This document shows, one piece after another, positions 39,570-47,748 of a stretch of DNA of 64,000 nt. Position 1 is the stretch's first letter. Each line of letters begins with the position of its first letter. Made by a program: the position numbers and the translations under genes. Location of the stretch: the NCBI GenBank assembly GCA_938743325.2, contig OW568880.1, positions 372,001 to 436,000 of the forward strand. Reading direction: 5' to 3'. This DNA comes from Pycnococcus provasolii (Eukaryota > Chlorophyta > Pseudoscourfieldiophyceae > Pseudoscourfieldiales > Pycnococcaceae). The notes below the pieces were generated by a model. That model was not told where the DNA came from. It ran no database searches and saw nothing but the letters and a program-made list of their open reading frames with translations.

Positions 39570-40466
39570 TTAGTCCGTGGATCCGATTTTATTGATGTCT
39601 ATATTCTCAACGAGCCATTGGTACAGGTCGTCCGTGCTTAACATCTCTAACATGCCGCTCGCGTATGCCACAGCGACAACGACGCCCAGCGCCAAATTCG
39701 TCGGCGTGAACGGATCGCGATTCAACACGAGACCCAACAAGGGATTCAACACCTTGCGCATGTACAGAGTTCGAGGCTCACCACCCACCACCTTGCCGTC
39801 ACTGCCGAGCTCGAACGCCACCGCGCGCACGAGTTTCGTGCTGACGTACCCGAGCTTGCGGTACAAGCTCTGCGCCTTTCCGTTGCGCAGCTCCACGAGA
39901 AGCCAGCTTTCGGGCGACTGCCACTCTCGGCACTGGTCCTCGAGCGCCGCCATGATTTTCTTTCCATAGCCTCGTCTTCGCGCAGAGCTTGCAACGGCGA
40001 CGTTCGCGATGACGGGTGCGGTGCTTCCTCCATTCGTGGGAGTGGGTGCATCGACGCCAAACGCGAACACGCCGTCGGCATCGCGCGGCGTGACCGACAC
40101 GCCCCCGCACGCGACGATATCGCCATCTTCATCTTCGACGACGAGTAGCGCGGCATCGTACCTGGAACCGAAGTACCTTTTTCTCATGTCAGCGGCTTGT
40201 GCTTGGACGAGCGCCCTGACTTCACTCCCATCGTACTGGTCGGGTTTCCCCTTGAAGAAGAACTCCGCGACAAACAACGCGGCTATTGCCTGCACTTCTC
40301 CCTGTCTCGCCGGGCGCACTGAGGAGGATGAGCCTGATGCTGCCCCCCTCGACCCAAAGGCGGCGCACCGAAGAGAAGGCGATGAGCGGAGAGAAGGCGA
40401 TGAGCGGAGAGGTCTGTGATTGTGGCGTACACCACACGCACATGATGAAGCGTGCAAGGCCGCCAT
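39570..40466 (-). CDS. plastid-type GNAT N-acetyltransferase with C-terminal membrane segment
   Basis: 298 residues from the ATG ending at 40466. The first 50 residues (RSSPSLRSSPSLRCAAFGSR, a short internal repeat) look like a plastid transit peptide. The GNAT core has VIANVAVASSARRRGYGKKI (acetyl-CoA loop R-x-x-G-x-G/A) and LYRKLGYVSTKLVR. A C-terminal hydrophobic helix (LALGVVVAVAYASGML) follows a short PTNLAL stretch. Land-plant plastids contain dual-specificity GNATs that acetylate lysines and N-termini; this may belong to them. Membrane attachment is inferred. Confidence 0.8.
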   Translation of the reverse strand: MAALHASSCACGVRHNHRPLRSSPSLRSSPSLRCAAFGSRGAASGSSSSVRPARQGEVQAIAALFVAEFFFKGKPDQYDGSEVRALVQAQAADMRKRYFGSRYDAALLVVEDEDGDIVACGGVSVTPRDADGVFAFGVDAPTPTNGGSTAPVIANVAVASSARRRGYGKKIMAALEDQCREWQSPESWLLVELRNGKAQSLYRKLGYVSTKLVRAVAFELGSDGKVVGGEPRTLYMRKVLNPLLGLVLNRDPFTPTNLALGVVVAVAYASGMLEMLSTDDLYQWLVENIDINKIGSTD

Positions 40467-40906
40467 ATATGGTTGCTTAAGCGAGATCCAAATAAAAACA
40501 ATACGGAAAATAATAATAATAATGCCCGCGGGATACGGGGGGGAAGTGTGAGGCTCACAAACAGTGTATGTACGGGTAGTTTACGGATAGGATTTTTTCT
40601 TTGAGGTTTTTTAACCCGAACCCCGAACCCTAATTAACCCGAACCCCTAATTTTAAAACCCGAACCCCTAATTTTAAAACCCGACCGAATTGGGATTATT
40701 GGGTTTTTTAACCCTAACCCTAATCAGGCGTTAGCAGGGTTGGGTTCTTTCCCTTCCTTCCTTCGGGCGGGCGGGCGGGCTCCCTTCTCCTGCCGCGGCC
40801 TGGGCGTGGCATCCTGTGCTTTTGTCGCCGCACCTTGCGTCGACATCAAGCACTCGCGCGTCGGAGTTACGCGCAGAGGTCACTGTAGGACTGTGTCCAC
40901 AGTTTC
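40467..40906. other. divergent intergenic region dominated by telomere-like repeats
   Basis: Holds the CCCGAA/CCCTAA array 40612-40725 and, before it, AATAATAAT (40507-40520). Two copies of CGAACCCCTAATTTTAAAAC are adjacent (about 40639-40680). No coding potential seen outside a Gly/Arg-coding GGGC repeat near 40760. Confidence 0.5.
40612..40725. repeat. degenerate CCCGAA/CCCTAA array
   Basis: Mixed CCCTAA, CCCGAA and CCCCTAATTTTAAAA units, 146-259 bases upstream of the GNAT ATG. Confidence 0.75.
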
Positions 40907-41401
40907 ATGGCGGCACCTGGAGGCGCCGACCAACCCGAGCTCGCAGAGCAAATCCAGTTGCTCCGCGAGCAAAACAACCTGCTGGTGCAGCAGAACTTGC
41001 AGCTGCAGCAGGGAAGGCCCGCGGCCAGGGTTCAGCCGCAACCAGAGCGTCGTCGTTTTCTCGAGCCTCCCACGGAGGCAGATCTCGACGAACAGCGTCT
41101 GTACCTGATCCCCGCTACGCTTACGCGCGGGCCGAATTCGCACCGCCTTCCCACGGACGTTGCGGGAGCTCAAGGTGAGCCACACCTGCTTAACCTTACC
41201 AGCGAGTACATCTACCTTCACTCGGTGGAGAAGGGCAAGAAGCACGACTCGACGGTGTTTCGCATTTTGCTGAGCTTGTTGTCGTACCTCGAAGTACTCG
41301 AGTTCGGCCTTTCAGCTGCTCGAGCACAGGCCCTCGCAGCGGATGGCGTCGCCGGTGAGCACGTCCCATGCACTGCCAAGGTTGCCCCACCCGCTAGCTA
41401 G
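40907..41401 (+). CDS. short unassigned frame with N-terminal coiled coil
   Basis: 164 residues. It begins MAAPGGADQPELAEQIQLLR and continues into a Gln-rich leucine-heptad helix, then a mixed part (SEYIYLHSVEKGKKHDSTVF, ILLSLLSYLEVLEFG). No family recognised. It could be a small host gene or the start of a gag-like fossil; the coiled-coil start followed by a short helical domain is common in retroelement gag. Its stop overlaps that of the convergent FHA gene by eight bases, which argues that at least one of the two ends is not right. Confidence 0.35.
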   Translation: MAAPGGADQPELAEQIQLLREQNNLLVQQNLQLQQGRPAARVQPQPERRRFLEPPTEADLDEQRLYLIPATLTRGPNSHRLPTDVAGAQGEPHLLNLTSEYIYLHSVEKGKKHDSTVFRILLSLLSYLEVLEFGLSAARAQALAADGVAGEHVPCTAKVAPPAS

Positions 41402-42218
41402 TGCGCCGGCGCTGTCGGCGACGGTTGTTACGCGCATTGTCAGCTGGACCGTCGCCTCCACCGTCTCGCCGACGTCGTGCCCCTGCCATGCCGAAGCCTG
41501 GGTGATGGTTCGCCGCATGCGCCGTACGGCGAGCATTTGTCTGCGCCGCGCCATCCCGGCGTCGACCAATGGTCTCTGCGCATGCGTCGTGCACCTCCCG
41601 AGCCCGACGGAGACCACTGATAAGACGCCCGATGCTACGCCAAATGGCGTCGAAGTCAGCACTCGTGCGCCCTCCGTGGATGTCTCTTTGAGCCTCCGTG
41701 AGAAGACTCTCAGCGGTCTGCGCGTAGTGCGCCTCGTACCCATGAAGCGCACGCGGGAGGATGACATTGTACTCGACATCGCCGAAGGAGAGAACGTCGT
41801 TCGGCTCGAGCGCGACTTCAACCTCAGCCTCAAGGCGTTCGTGGTTCAGTTCCGTCGCTCCCGTGCAACGGAGCACCCACTGCTCGTTGACGGTATCCCA
41901 CTTCACTGTCGCGTGCATGCGAGAAACGCCCGCGCTCCCGAGCGAATCCGGAAGGAGCAAGTCGCAGTCGGCCGCGCGGCCGATGCTCAGCGTGTCGCCA
42001 TTCCGCGTGCGCAGCTCAGGCAATGCCATGCCACCTCGCCGTGGGGCGAGGGTGAGCTCCAAACCTGCGTCGGGTACTCCTCGCCCGCGCGCGCCCGCAC
42101 CAGCTTGCGCGTGCTGCTGCGCAAAGCGTGGCGGCATCTGCGTGGGCAAGATGTCGAAGTCGTCGGCGTCGGCCTCGCCAGACGCTGCGGCGGCGGCGTT
42201 CGGTGCGTCGTCGGACAT
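41394..42218 (-). CDS. FHA-domain protein
   Basis: 274 residues from the ATG ending at 42218. The forkhead-associated domain is visible: LSIGRAADCDLLLPD (GR loop), VSRMHATVKW (SxxH), LNHERLEAEVEVALEPNDVL and SFGDVEYNVI. FHA domains bind phosphothreonine, usually in DNA-damage or transport signalling. No kinase or other catalytic domain is attached; a helical part and then a very basic tail (RRRR-rich) follow. Because the tail is compositionally odd and overlaps a convergent frame, its C-terminal end is less certain than its FHA core. Confidence 0.75.
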   Translation of the reverse strand: MSDDAPNAAAAASGEADADDFDILPTQMPPRFAQQHAQAGAGARGRGVPDAGLELTLAPRRGGMALPELRTRNGDTLSIGRAADCDLLLPDSLGSAGVSRMHATVKWDTVNEQWVLRCTGATELNHERLEAEVEVALEPNDVLSFGDVEYNVILPRALHGYEAHYAQTAESLLTEAQRDIHGGRTSADFDAIWRSIGRLISGLRRAREVHDACAETIGRRRDGAAQTNARRTAHAANHHPGFGMAGARRRRDGGGDGPADNARNNRRRQRRRTS

Positions 42219-42378
42219 GGCGAAGAGGACAGTGAGGGTGATAAAAAGAGCGTGGTGAGGTCGATACACCGAACGACTCGCCTCGACGACGCGCTCTTAC
42301 CTTAAATGACACACCGTTTGTTCGCAAGGGTGGCCAATGTGGTGAAGTTATGCCGGCAAAAGAGACGAACCTGAGATG

Positions 42379-42453
42379 AAGGCCCAGGGACCCCACACGA
42401 GCGTGTCGGCCTACGCTGACGACACGACCGCCGCCATGTCGGCTCGAGACTGA
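42379..42453 (+). mobile_element. LINE-type reverse transcriptase fragment
   Basis: The + strand reads KAQGPHTSVSAYADDTTAAM, with YADDTT the catalytic box of non-LTR reverse transcriptases and a fitting GPHTSVSA lead-in. Only about 25 residues remain; no other LINE part seen here. Confidence 0.5.
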
Positions 42454-42500
42454 CTTTTTGGCACTTGACTTCCCCTCCTAACCCTTAAAAAAGTAACTGA

Positions 42501-42650
42501 TTGGGTTAGGGATTGATGGGATTGGGTTAGGGATTGATGGGATTGGGTTAACTTAGGGTTTGATGGGATTGGGTTAGGGTTTCTGTTAGGGTTAGGGTTT
42601 GCAGTTAGGGTTAGGGTTAGGGGTTTGATTGGGGGTTTGATTGGGGGTTA
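42501..42650. repeat. degenerate TTAGGG array with GATTGGG/GATGGG variants
   Basis: Units of GGGTTAGGG alternate with GATTGATGGGATTGGG; a cleaner (TTAGGG) section is at 42586-42621. It lies 180-330 bases before REX1-B and about 280 from the FHA gene start. Confidence 0.75.
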
Positions 42651-42829
42651 ACTGGAATCACTTCCACTTGGGAATCCCTTTGTTTGTTTGAGCACTACTG
42701 TCATGCTGGCGCATTATTTGTTAATTTTCTATGAAAAAAAACGTTGTTGTATAATATTAATACTTCTTACTTCTTAGATCTGGTCAGAGTACAACTGGGT
42801 TACGATTAGCAGATTAGGGAAAGTGCAGT

Positions 42830-43324
42830 ATGCCTGACTTGCCCATGACAAATGCTGCTTGTGAATCCTTCGACGTTTCTCCTTCCAACGCAGTCATGGC
42901 GATTTTGCAATGTCAAAATCAAAGAGCACGCACGTACGCATCATTGGCGTTGGTGCTTCGTTCGACGTCTCTTCCGGAAACGTCAATCACGAACGCACTC
43001 AACAACGCGACGGTAACGTTCAACGAAATCGGCGCGGCGGTAAACGAACAGATCACACGTCTCCCTGACCGCCTCGCGAACGTCGTGTCTTCACTGCAGC
43101 AGATGGAGCGTGAGAAACTACAGGTGACAGTGAGACAGGCGACGTTGCGCCGCGAGCGCGCGAGACTTGAGCAAACGAGTGGTGGTGCAGACGGCGACGC
43201 GTTTGACGGAAGAGGAGAAGGTGAGGTGTCGCGCGAACTTGCGGAGTGTACAAGAGAGATGCAGCGTATTGTTGAGGGTATCAACGCGTGTATGGAGGAG
43301 CTGCAGGAGGAGTTGGAGGAGTAA
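42830..43324 (+). CDS. REX1-B family protein
   Basis: 164 residues. It shares with human REX1BD and Chlamydomonas REX1-B the helical layout: NQRARTYASL, FNEIGAAVNEQI, LQQMEREKLQVTVRQATLRR and the ending IVEGINACMEELQEELEE. In Chlamydomonas the REX1 locus, which encodes REX1-B, was linked to excision repair of UV damage. No catalytic motif; predicted all-helical. A disordered glycine/aspartate insert (about 43180-43215) sits before the last helix. Confidence 0.7.
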   Translation: MPDLPMTNAACESFDVSPSNAVMAILQCQNQRARTYASLALVLRSTSLPETSITNALNNATVTFNEIGAAVNEQITRLPDRLANVVSSLQQMEREKLQVTVRQATLRRERARLEQTSGGADGDAFDGRGEGEVSRELAECTREMQRIVEGINACMEELQEELEE

Positions 43325-43551
43325 ATAGATAGAAGGTCGGCGACAGAACGCCGTGTAGAGGTAACATAAGAAGAAAAGACTTGAATTTTTGACGTGACGC
43401 GCTGTATATCTCCGCCGCTCACCACCCAATCCTGACAAGGCGGGCTTTCGTGTGAAAACGGCTTCACGCTAGCGCAAGTTCTCGTCGCAATTCCTGACAC
43501 ATTGTTCTTTTCTCCAAGTTGCACTCCAAACGAAAGTGGAAGTTTCCTTCC

Positions 43552-43749
43552 TTACTTCCCCACTTTGCCAGTGTTGCTGTTCTTGTCAAAGAACTTCGTG
43601 AACTCCTGCTGGCTCCGCTTTCCCCCTCCGGCGTTCCCCTTCGGCGGCGTCGGCTTGGGTGCTCGTTCTGACTTTAGGAACGACCACACGCCCGTTCCTT
43701 GGAACTTGTTCGTCTGGCCGGCGGCGTACCGCAGTCCGTCGAACGTCGA
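43552..43749 (-). pseudogene. orphan 3' exon-like segment, 65 codons plus stop
   Basis: The minus strand reads STFDGLRYAAGQTNKFQGTG, then VWSFLKSERAPKPTPP and QEFTKFFDKNSNTGK before a TAA. It has convincing coding composition and is preceded by CATCAAG, a usable 3' splice site. I could not find a 5' exon that joins in frame: the nearest strong donor (AAGTACGT-type near 43840) follows a stop in the needed frame. It is either the last exon of a gene with a distant start or a fragment of one. Family unknown. Confidence 0.35.
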
Positions 43750-44030
43750 CTTGATGGTTCAGAAAATTGGCATGGTTCACAGCTACGTAGAGAGAGAGAG
43801 ATGCTCTGAGACAAGAATGACGAGGAGAGTGACGTACTTAAAAGTGCGTGCGTGCGTGCGCTGCGACGTCACCTTTAATGCCTCTGGGGGGAGTGTTTGG
43901 GACCACCAGGGAGACTTGGAGCTGTTTCAGCCCCATATTTATATTTGATTTCTCAGGTCTCCCTCCGGCCCTGCCCCGGGGGGAGATTTGCCCTTGGCCA
44001 CTCATCAATTCATCATGATAAAGAGTGGGC

Positions 44031-44150
44031 AGGGGTTAGGGGTTAGGGGTTAGGGGTTCGGGGTTTAAGATTAGGGGTTAGGGACAAAGGGGTTAGGGGT
44101 TAGGGGTTACGATTAGGGGTTACAATTAGGGGTTACAATTAGGGGTTCGG
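44031..44150. repeat. TTAGGGG array upstream of the aldo-keto reductase
   Basis: About ten units of GGGGTTA, some as GATTAGGGG or CAATTAGGGG, 114-233 bases before the ATG at 44264. Confidence 0.8.
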
Positions 44151-44263
44151 GCGTGTCTGTCGTGTGGATCAAGTTTTTTTGGTAGGCGTTACTCTCCTCT
44201 CCCCCCTTGGCCCCTTCCGTTGATCCGTTCCCTAGCTTTACTATTATTTCTGGTTCATCCATC

Positions 44264-47200
44264 ATGCCGACTTTAATGTCGTCGTCACAGGAGGAGCACA
44301 ATGCGTCAATCATGTCTCCTTCCTTTGATGCGTCTTCAGGTGATCACCCCTCTGAACCTTCTTCTCAGGGTGTGGTCACAAGGCTGAGTGAGGGGCTGGT
44401 GAAAGGCTTGAAACTTCCTCTGTACAACCCGCATGCTCTACCTCATAAGGCATACGATGCGTACAAAACGAGACCTGATATCATCGCGTCGTCGGGATCG
44501 GGATCTGTGAGCTTTTTCGACTTCACGCTTGGGCTTTCGGAGGAAGATATTGCTTCCATCGAATCATCTCACGCAAATCAAGAAGCTCAACTGGAAGCGC
44601 AACTCGCGGAGAGGTACAAAAATGCGGAAAACGTTTCGTGGAGACGGGAACGTGCGCCGGACGTTCCTCTTTATCACGGACGTGCCATGCCCGTGCTTGG
44701 CGTCGACCTCGCGCTCGTCACGAGACCGCGTGCGTGTGCCATGGCACTCAGGTCAGCACTCAAGGCGGGTGTGCGACGTGTTGACACGTCATCCTCGGCG
44801 GGAAACGAAACGACGATTGGGGAGGCGTTTGCAGCGGCGTTCACGGAGGACAGGTACGGCGTCGTGCGCGTCCACCGGCAGGACGTGTTCGTTGCAGGCA
44901 CCTTGGCGCCGAACGACGTGCACGACGTCGAAAAGGCGTACAAAAACACTCTGGCAAATCTACGGCTAAAATACCTTGACCTGTACACGCTCGAGTGGCC
45001 GTGCGCCACCACGAAGCAAACCGCGCAGGTGTGGAAGGCGATGGAAAAGCTCGTCGCTGACGGACTCGTACGCGCCATCGGCGTCGCCAACTTCTCCATA
45101 CCCAAGCTCGAGGCGCTGCTCGCGGCGTCAAAAGTGCGACCTGCGGTGTGCCACGTCGAAGGTCACCCGCACTTTCGCAACGACGACGTGCTGCGCTTCT
45201 GCCGAGAGAATTCCGTGCACGTGACCGTCTCGCACGCGACGGGCGGAGTGCCGCGCCCCAAGAGCGCACACCTGCCCCCTGTCGCGGGAGCTCCGCCGTG
45301 CCTTCTCGTGGATGACACCGTGCAGTCCATCGCCGGGCGAAGGGACGTGATGCCCGAGCAGGTGGTTCTTCGTTGGGCACTGCAGCGCGGCACGTCCACG
45401 CTCATCCCCGCAGCGTGCGTCGCGGACATCATCTCGGCATTCGACGTCTTCGCTTGGAGCCTTGGCAAGGAGGAAGTGGAGCGCCTGTCGTCGATGCAGT
45501 ACCAGCGCCGCCACAGCGCGGGACGGCATCTGATTGGGCGTGCGTCGTCATTCCCTTCGTACGAGCACCTGTGGGACGAGCCGCCGCTCGACACGTTCGC
45601 GGCGCCGATCCCCGACCTGAAAATACCCACGTTCCAGCTCGGGAACACGGGTGCCGCCATCCCTCAGATTGGACTCGGAACGTGGAAAAGCAAGCCTGGC
45701 GAGGTGCAGAAGGCGGTGGAGATTGCGCTGCGCAACGGATACCGCCACATCGACTGCGCGGAGGTGTACCGCAACGAGGGCGAGGTTGGAGACGCGCTGG
45801 CGGCTGTGCTTTCGGAAGGACGCCTGAAGCGCGAGGACGTGTTCCTCACGGGTAAGCTGTGGAACACGGACCACGCGTCGAGTCGCGTCGAGCCGGCGGT
45901 GCGAAAGACGCTGAATGCGCTGAAGGTGGACTACCTCGACCTGTACCTGATGCACTGGCCGGTGACTGGCAACCGAGGCGCGACGCTTTCTCCGAGCATC
46001 GAGGAGACGTGGCGCGCGATGGAGGCGGCGGTGCAGAAGGGCCTCGTGCGTGCGATTGGCGTGTGCAACTTCTCCATAAAGAAGCTGGAGGCACTTATGG
46101 GTGTCGCGCGTCTGCCTGTATCTGTGTGCCAGATCGAAGGACACCCGTACTTCCGCAACGAGGCGTTGGTGCGTTGGTGCCAGGATCGCGGCATTCACGT
46201 GACGTGCTACTCGCCATTCGGCAGCCCCGACAGCGCGGCGATGATGCGCCGCGAGAGCCGAAAGCTGCTGGAGGAGCCGGCGGTGCACGCGATCGCGAAG
46301 CGCATCGGTCGCGACGTGGGGCAGGTGCTCGTTCGCTGGGCGATCCAGCGCGGTGTGAGCACGTTGCCGAAGTCAACGTCGGAGAAGCGCATCGTGAGCA
46401 ATCTGGACGTGTACACGTTCGAGCTGAGCGCTTCGGACATGTCGACGCTGTCAACGCTATCGTACCAGTGTCGCATGGTCGACCCGCCTGAGTGGCTATC
46501 GCCGTCGACGGGTCCGTACCGCAAGTACGAGGACCTGTGGGACGAGCCACGCATCCCGACGGGACCGCCGATTCCCGACCTGAAAATACCCACGTTCCAG
46601 CTCGGGAACACGGGTGCCGCCATCCCTCAGATTGGACTCGGAACGTGGAAAAGCAAGCCTGGCGAGGTGCAGAAGGCGGTGGAGATTGCGCTGCGCAACG
46701 GATACCGCCACATCGACTGCGCGGAGGTGTACCGCAACGAGGGCGAGGTTGGAGACGCGCTGGCGGCTGTGCTTTCGGAAGGACGCCTGAAGCGCGAGGA
46801 CGTGTTCCTCACGGGTAAGCTGTGGAACACGGACCACGCGTCGAGTCGCGTCGAGCCGGCGGTGCGAAAGACGCTGAATGCGCTGAAGGTGGACTACCTC
46901 GACCTGTACCTGATGCACTGGCCAGTGACTGGCAACCGAGGCGCGACGCTTTCTCCGAGCATCGAGGAGACGTGGCGCGCGATGGAGGCGGCGGTGCAGA
47001 AGGGCCTCGTGCGTGCGATTGGCGTGTGCAACTTCTCCATAAAGAAGCTGGAGGCACTTATGGGTATCGCGCGTCTGCCTGTATCTGTGTGCCAGATCGA
47101 AGGACACCCGTACTTCCGCAACGAGGCGTTGGTGCGTTGGTGCCAGGATCGCGGCATTCACGTGACGTGCTACTCGCCATTCGGCAGCCCCGACAGCGCG

Positions 47201-47533
47201 GCGATGATGCGCCGCGAGAGCCGAAAGCTGCTGGAGGAGCCGGCGGTGCACGCGATCGCGAAGCGCATCGGTCGCGACGTGGGGCAGGTGCTCGTTCGCT
47301 GGGCGATCCAGCGCGGTGTGAGCACGTTGCCGAAGTCAACGTCGGAGAAGCGCATCGTGAGCAATCTGGACGTGTACACGTTCGAGCTGAGCGCTTCGGA
47401 CATGTCGACGCTGTCAACGCTATCGTACCAGTGTCGCATGGTCGACCCGCCTGAGTGGCTTTCGCCGTCGACGGGTCCGTACCGCAAGTACGAGGACCTG
47501 TGGGATGAACCACCTCCATCTCGCGCTGGTTGA
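44264..47533 (+). CDS. fused triple aldo-keto reductase
   Basis: 1089 residues from the ATG at 44264. Three aldo-keto reductase barrels in a row, each with the family landmarks IGLGTW (or a relic), GYRHIDCAEVY, LYLMHWP, AIGVCNFS and C-terminal WAIQRGVSTLPKS. Domains 2 and 3 (starts near 45614 and 46577) are nearly identical and keep the catalytic tetrad Asp-Tyr-Lys-His: DCAEVY, FLTGKLW and LMHWP. Domain 1 (about 44650-45520) is divergent and keeps Asp (VDTSSSAG) but has A, T and E where Tyr, Lys and His should be, so it is probably non-catalytic. NADPH-dependent carbonyl reduction is expected from the other two. The first 75 residues are low-complexity. Confidence 0.93.
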   Translation: MPTLMSSSQEEHNASIMSPSFDASSGDHPSEPSSQGVVTRLSEGLVKGLKLPLYNPHALPHKAYDAYKTRPDIIASSGSGSVSFFDFTLGLSEEDIASIESSHANQEAQLEAQLAERYKNAENVSWRRERAPDVPLYHGRAMPVLGVDLALVTRPRACAMALRSALKAGVRRVDTSSSAGNETTIGEAFAAAFTEDRYGVVRVHRQDVFVAGTLAPNDVHDVEKAYKNTLANLRLKYLDLYTLEWPCATTKQTAQVWKAMEKLVADGLVRAIGVANFSIPKLEALLAASKVRPAVCHVEGHPHFRNDDVLRFCRENSVHVTVSHATGGVPRPKSAHLPPVAGAPPCLLVDDTVQSIAGRRDVMPEQVVLRWALQRGTSTLIPAACVADIISAFDVFAWSLGKEEVERLSSMQYQRRHSAGRHLIGRASSFPSYEHLWDEPPLDTFAAPIPDLKIPTFQLGNTGAAIPQIGLGTWKSKPGEVQKAVEIALRNGYRHIDCAEVYRNEGEVGDALAAVLSEGRLKREDVFLTGKLWNTDHASSRVEPAVRKTLNALKVDYLDLYLMHWPVTGNRGATLSPSIEETWRAMEAAVQKGLVRAIGVCNFSIKKLEALMGVARLPVSVCQIEGHPYFRNEALVRWCQDRGIHVTCYSPFGSPDSAAMMRRESRKLLEEPAVHAIAKRIGRDVGQVLVRWAIQRGVSTLPKSTSEKRIVSNLDVYTFELSASDMSTLSTLSYQCRMVDPPEWLSPSTGPYRKYEDLWDEPRIPTGPPIPDLKIPTFQLGNTGAAIPQIGLGTWKSKPGEVQKAVEIALRNGYRHIDCAEVYRNEGEVGDALAAVLSEGRLKREDVFLTGKLWNTDHASSRVEPAVRKTLNALKVDYLDLYLMHWPVTGNRGATLSPSIEETWRAMEAAVQKGLVRAIGVCNFSIKKLEALMGIARLPVSVCQIEGHPYFRNEALVRWCQDRGIHVTCYSPFGSPDSAAMMRRESRKLLEEPAVHAIAKRIGRDVGQVLVRWAIQRGVSTLPKSTSEKRIVSNLDVYTFELSASDMSTLSTLSYQCRMVDPPEWLSPSTGPYRKYEDLWDEPPPSRAG
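45614..46542 (+). repeat. first copy of a 929-base direct repeat (AKR domain 2)
   Basis: Matches 46577-47505 at a 963-base offset, an exact multiple of three. By eye I find only about three differences, one of them changing an amino acid (V to I). Confidence 0.92.
46577..47505 (+). repeat. second copy of the 929-base direct repeat (AKR domain 3)
   Basis: Near-identical to 45614-46542. Homology stops within the linker after LWDE; the linker and C-terminus differ between copies. Confidence 0.92.
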
Positions 47534-47748
47534 ATGATGGACTTAATACACACCGATCTGTTGCTGTGTTGTTGTTGCTCAAAGTTAAATTACCTGTGTT
47601 GTAATAAATGTCGTATACCAAGCAAAATTGAAACTAAAAATACAGTAGACAGTCTAGGTAGAGTAGTTAAGTGCGACTCTTCAGTCATCATGTTTGGACG
47701 AAGTAAAATACATTTCATTACTAAAAGTGAGCAATCTTAGGTCTTTTG

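Larger units (their letters stand above)
42219..42829. other. divergent intergenic region with a LINE trace and telomere-like repeats
   Basis: Contains a short reverse-transcriptase trace (42379-42453) and a long TTAGGG-type array (42501-42650), both listed separately. The last 150 bases before REX1-B are AT-rich. Confidence 0.5.
43325..44263. other. intergenic region with an orphan coding segment and telomere-like array
   Basis: Includes a possible terminal exon on the minus strand (43552-43749) and the TTAGGGG array (44031-44150), listed separately. A GTGC/CGTG microsatellite occurs near 43843-43862 and a GA repeat at 43790-43800. Confidence 0.4.

Noticed and set aside
43502-43948. 148-codon + strand frame as a gene
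   Set aside because: It begins without support and covers the orphan minus-strand exon, which has the better protein composition.
45548-46288. Long minus-strand frames across the aldo-keto reductase repeats, present in two copies
   Set aside because: They are duplicated only because the sense-strand domain is duplicated, and they have no recognisable domain.
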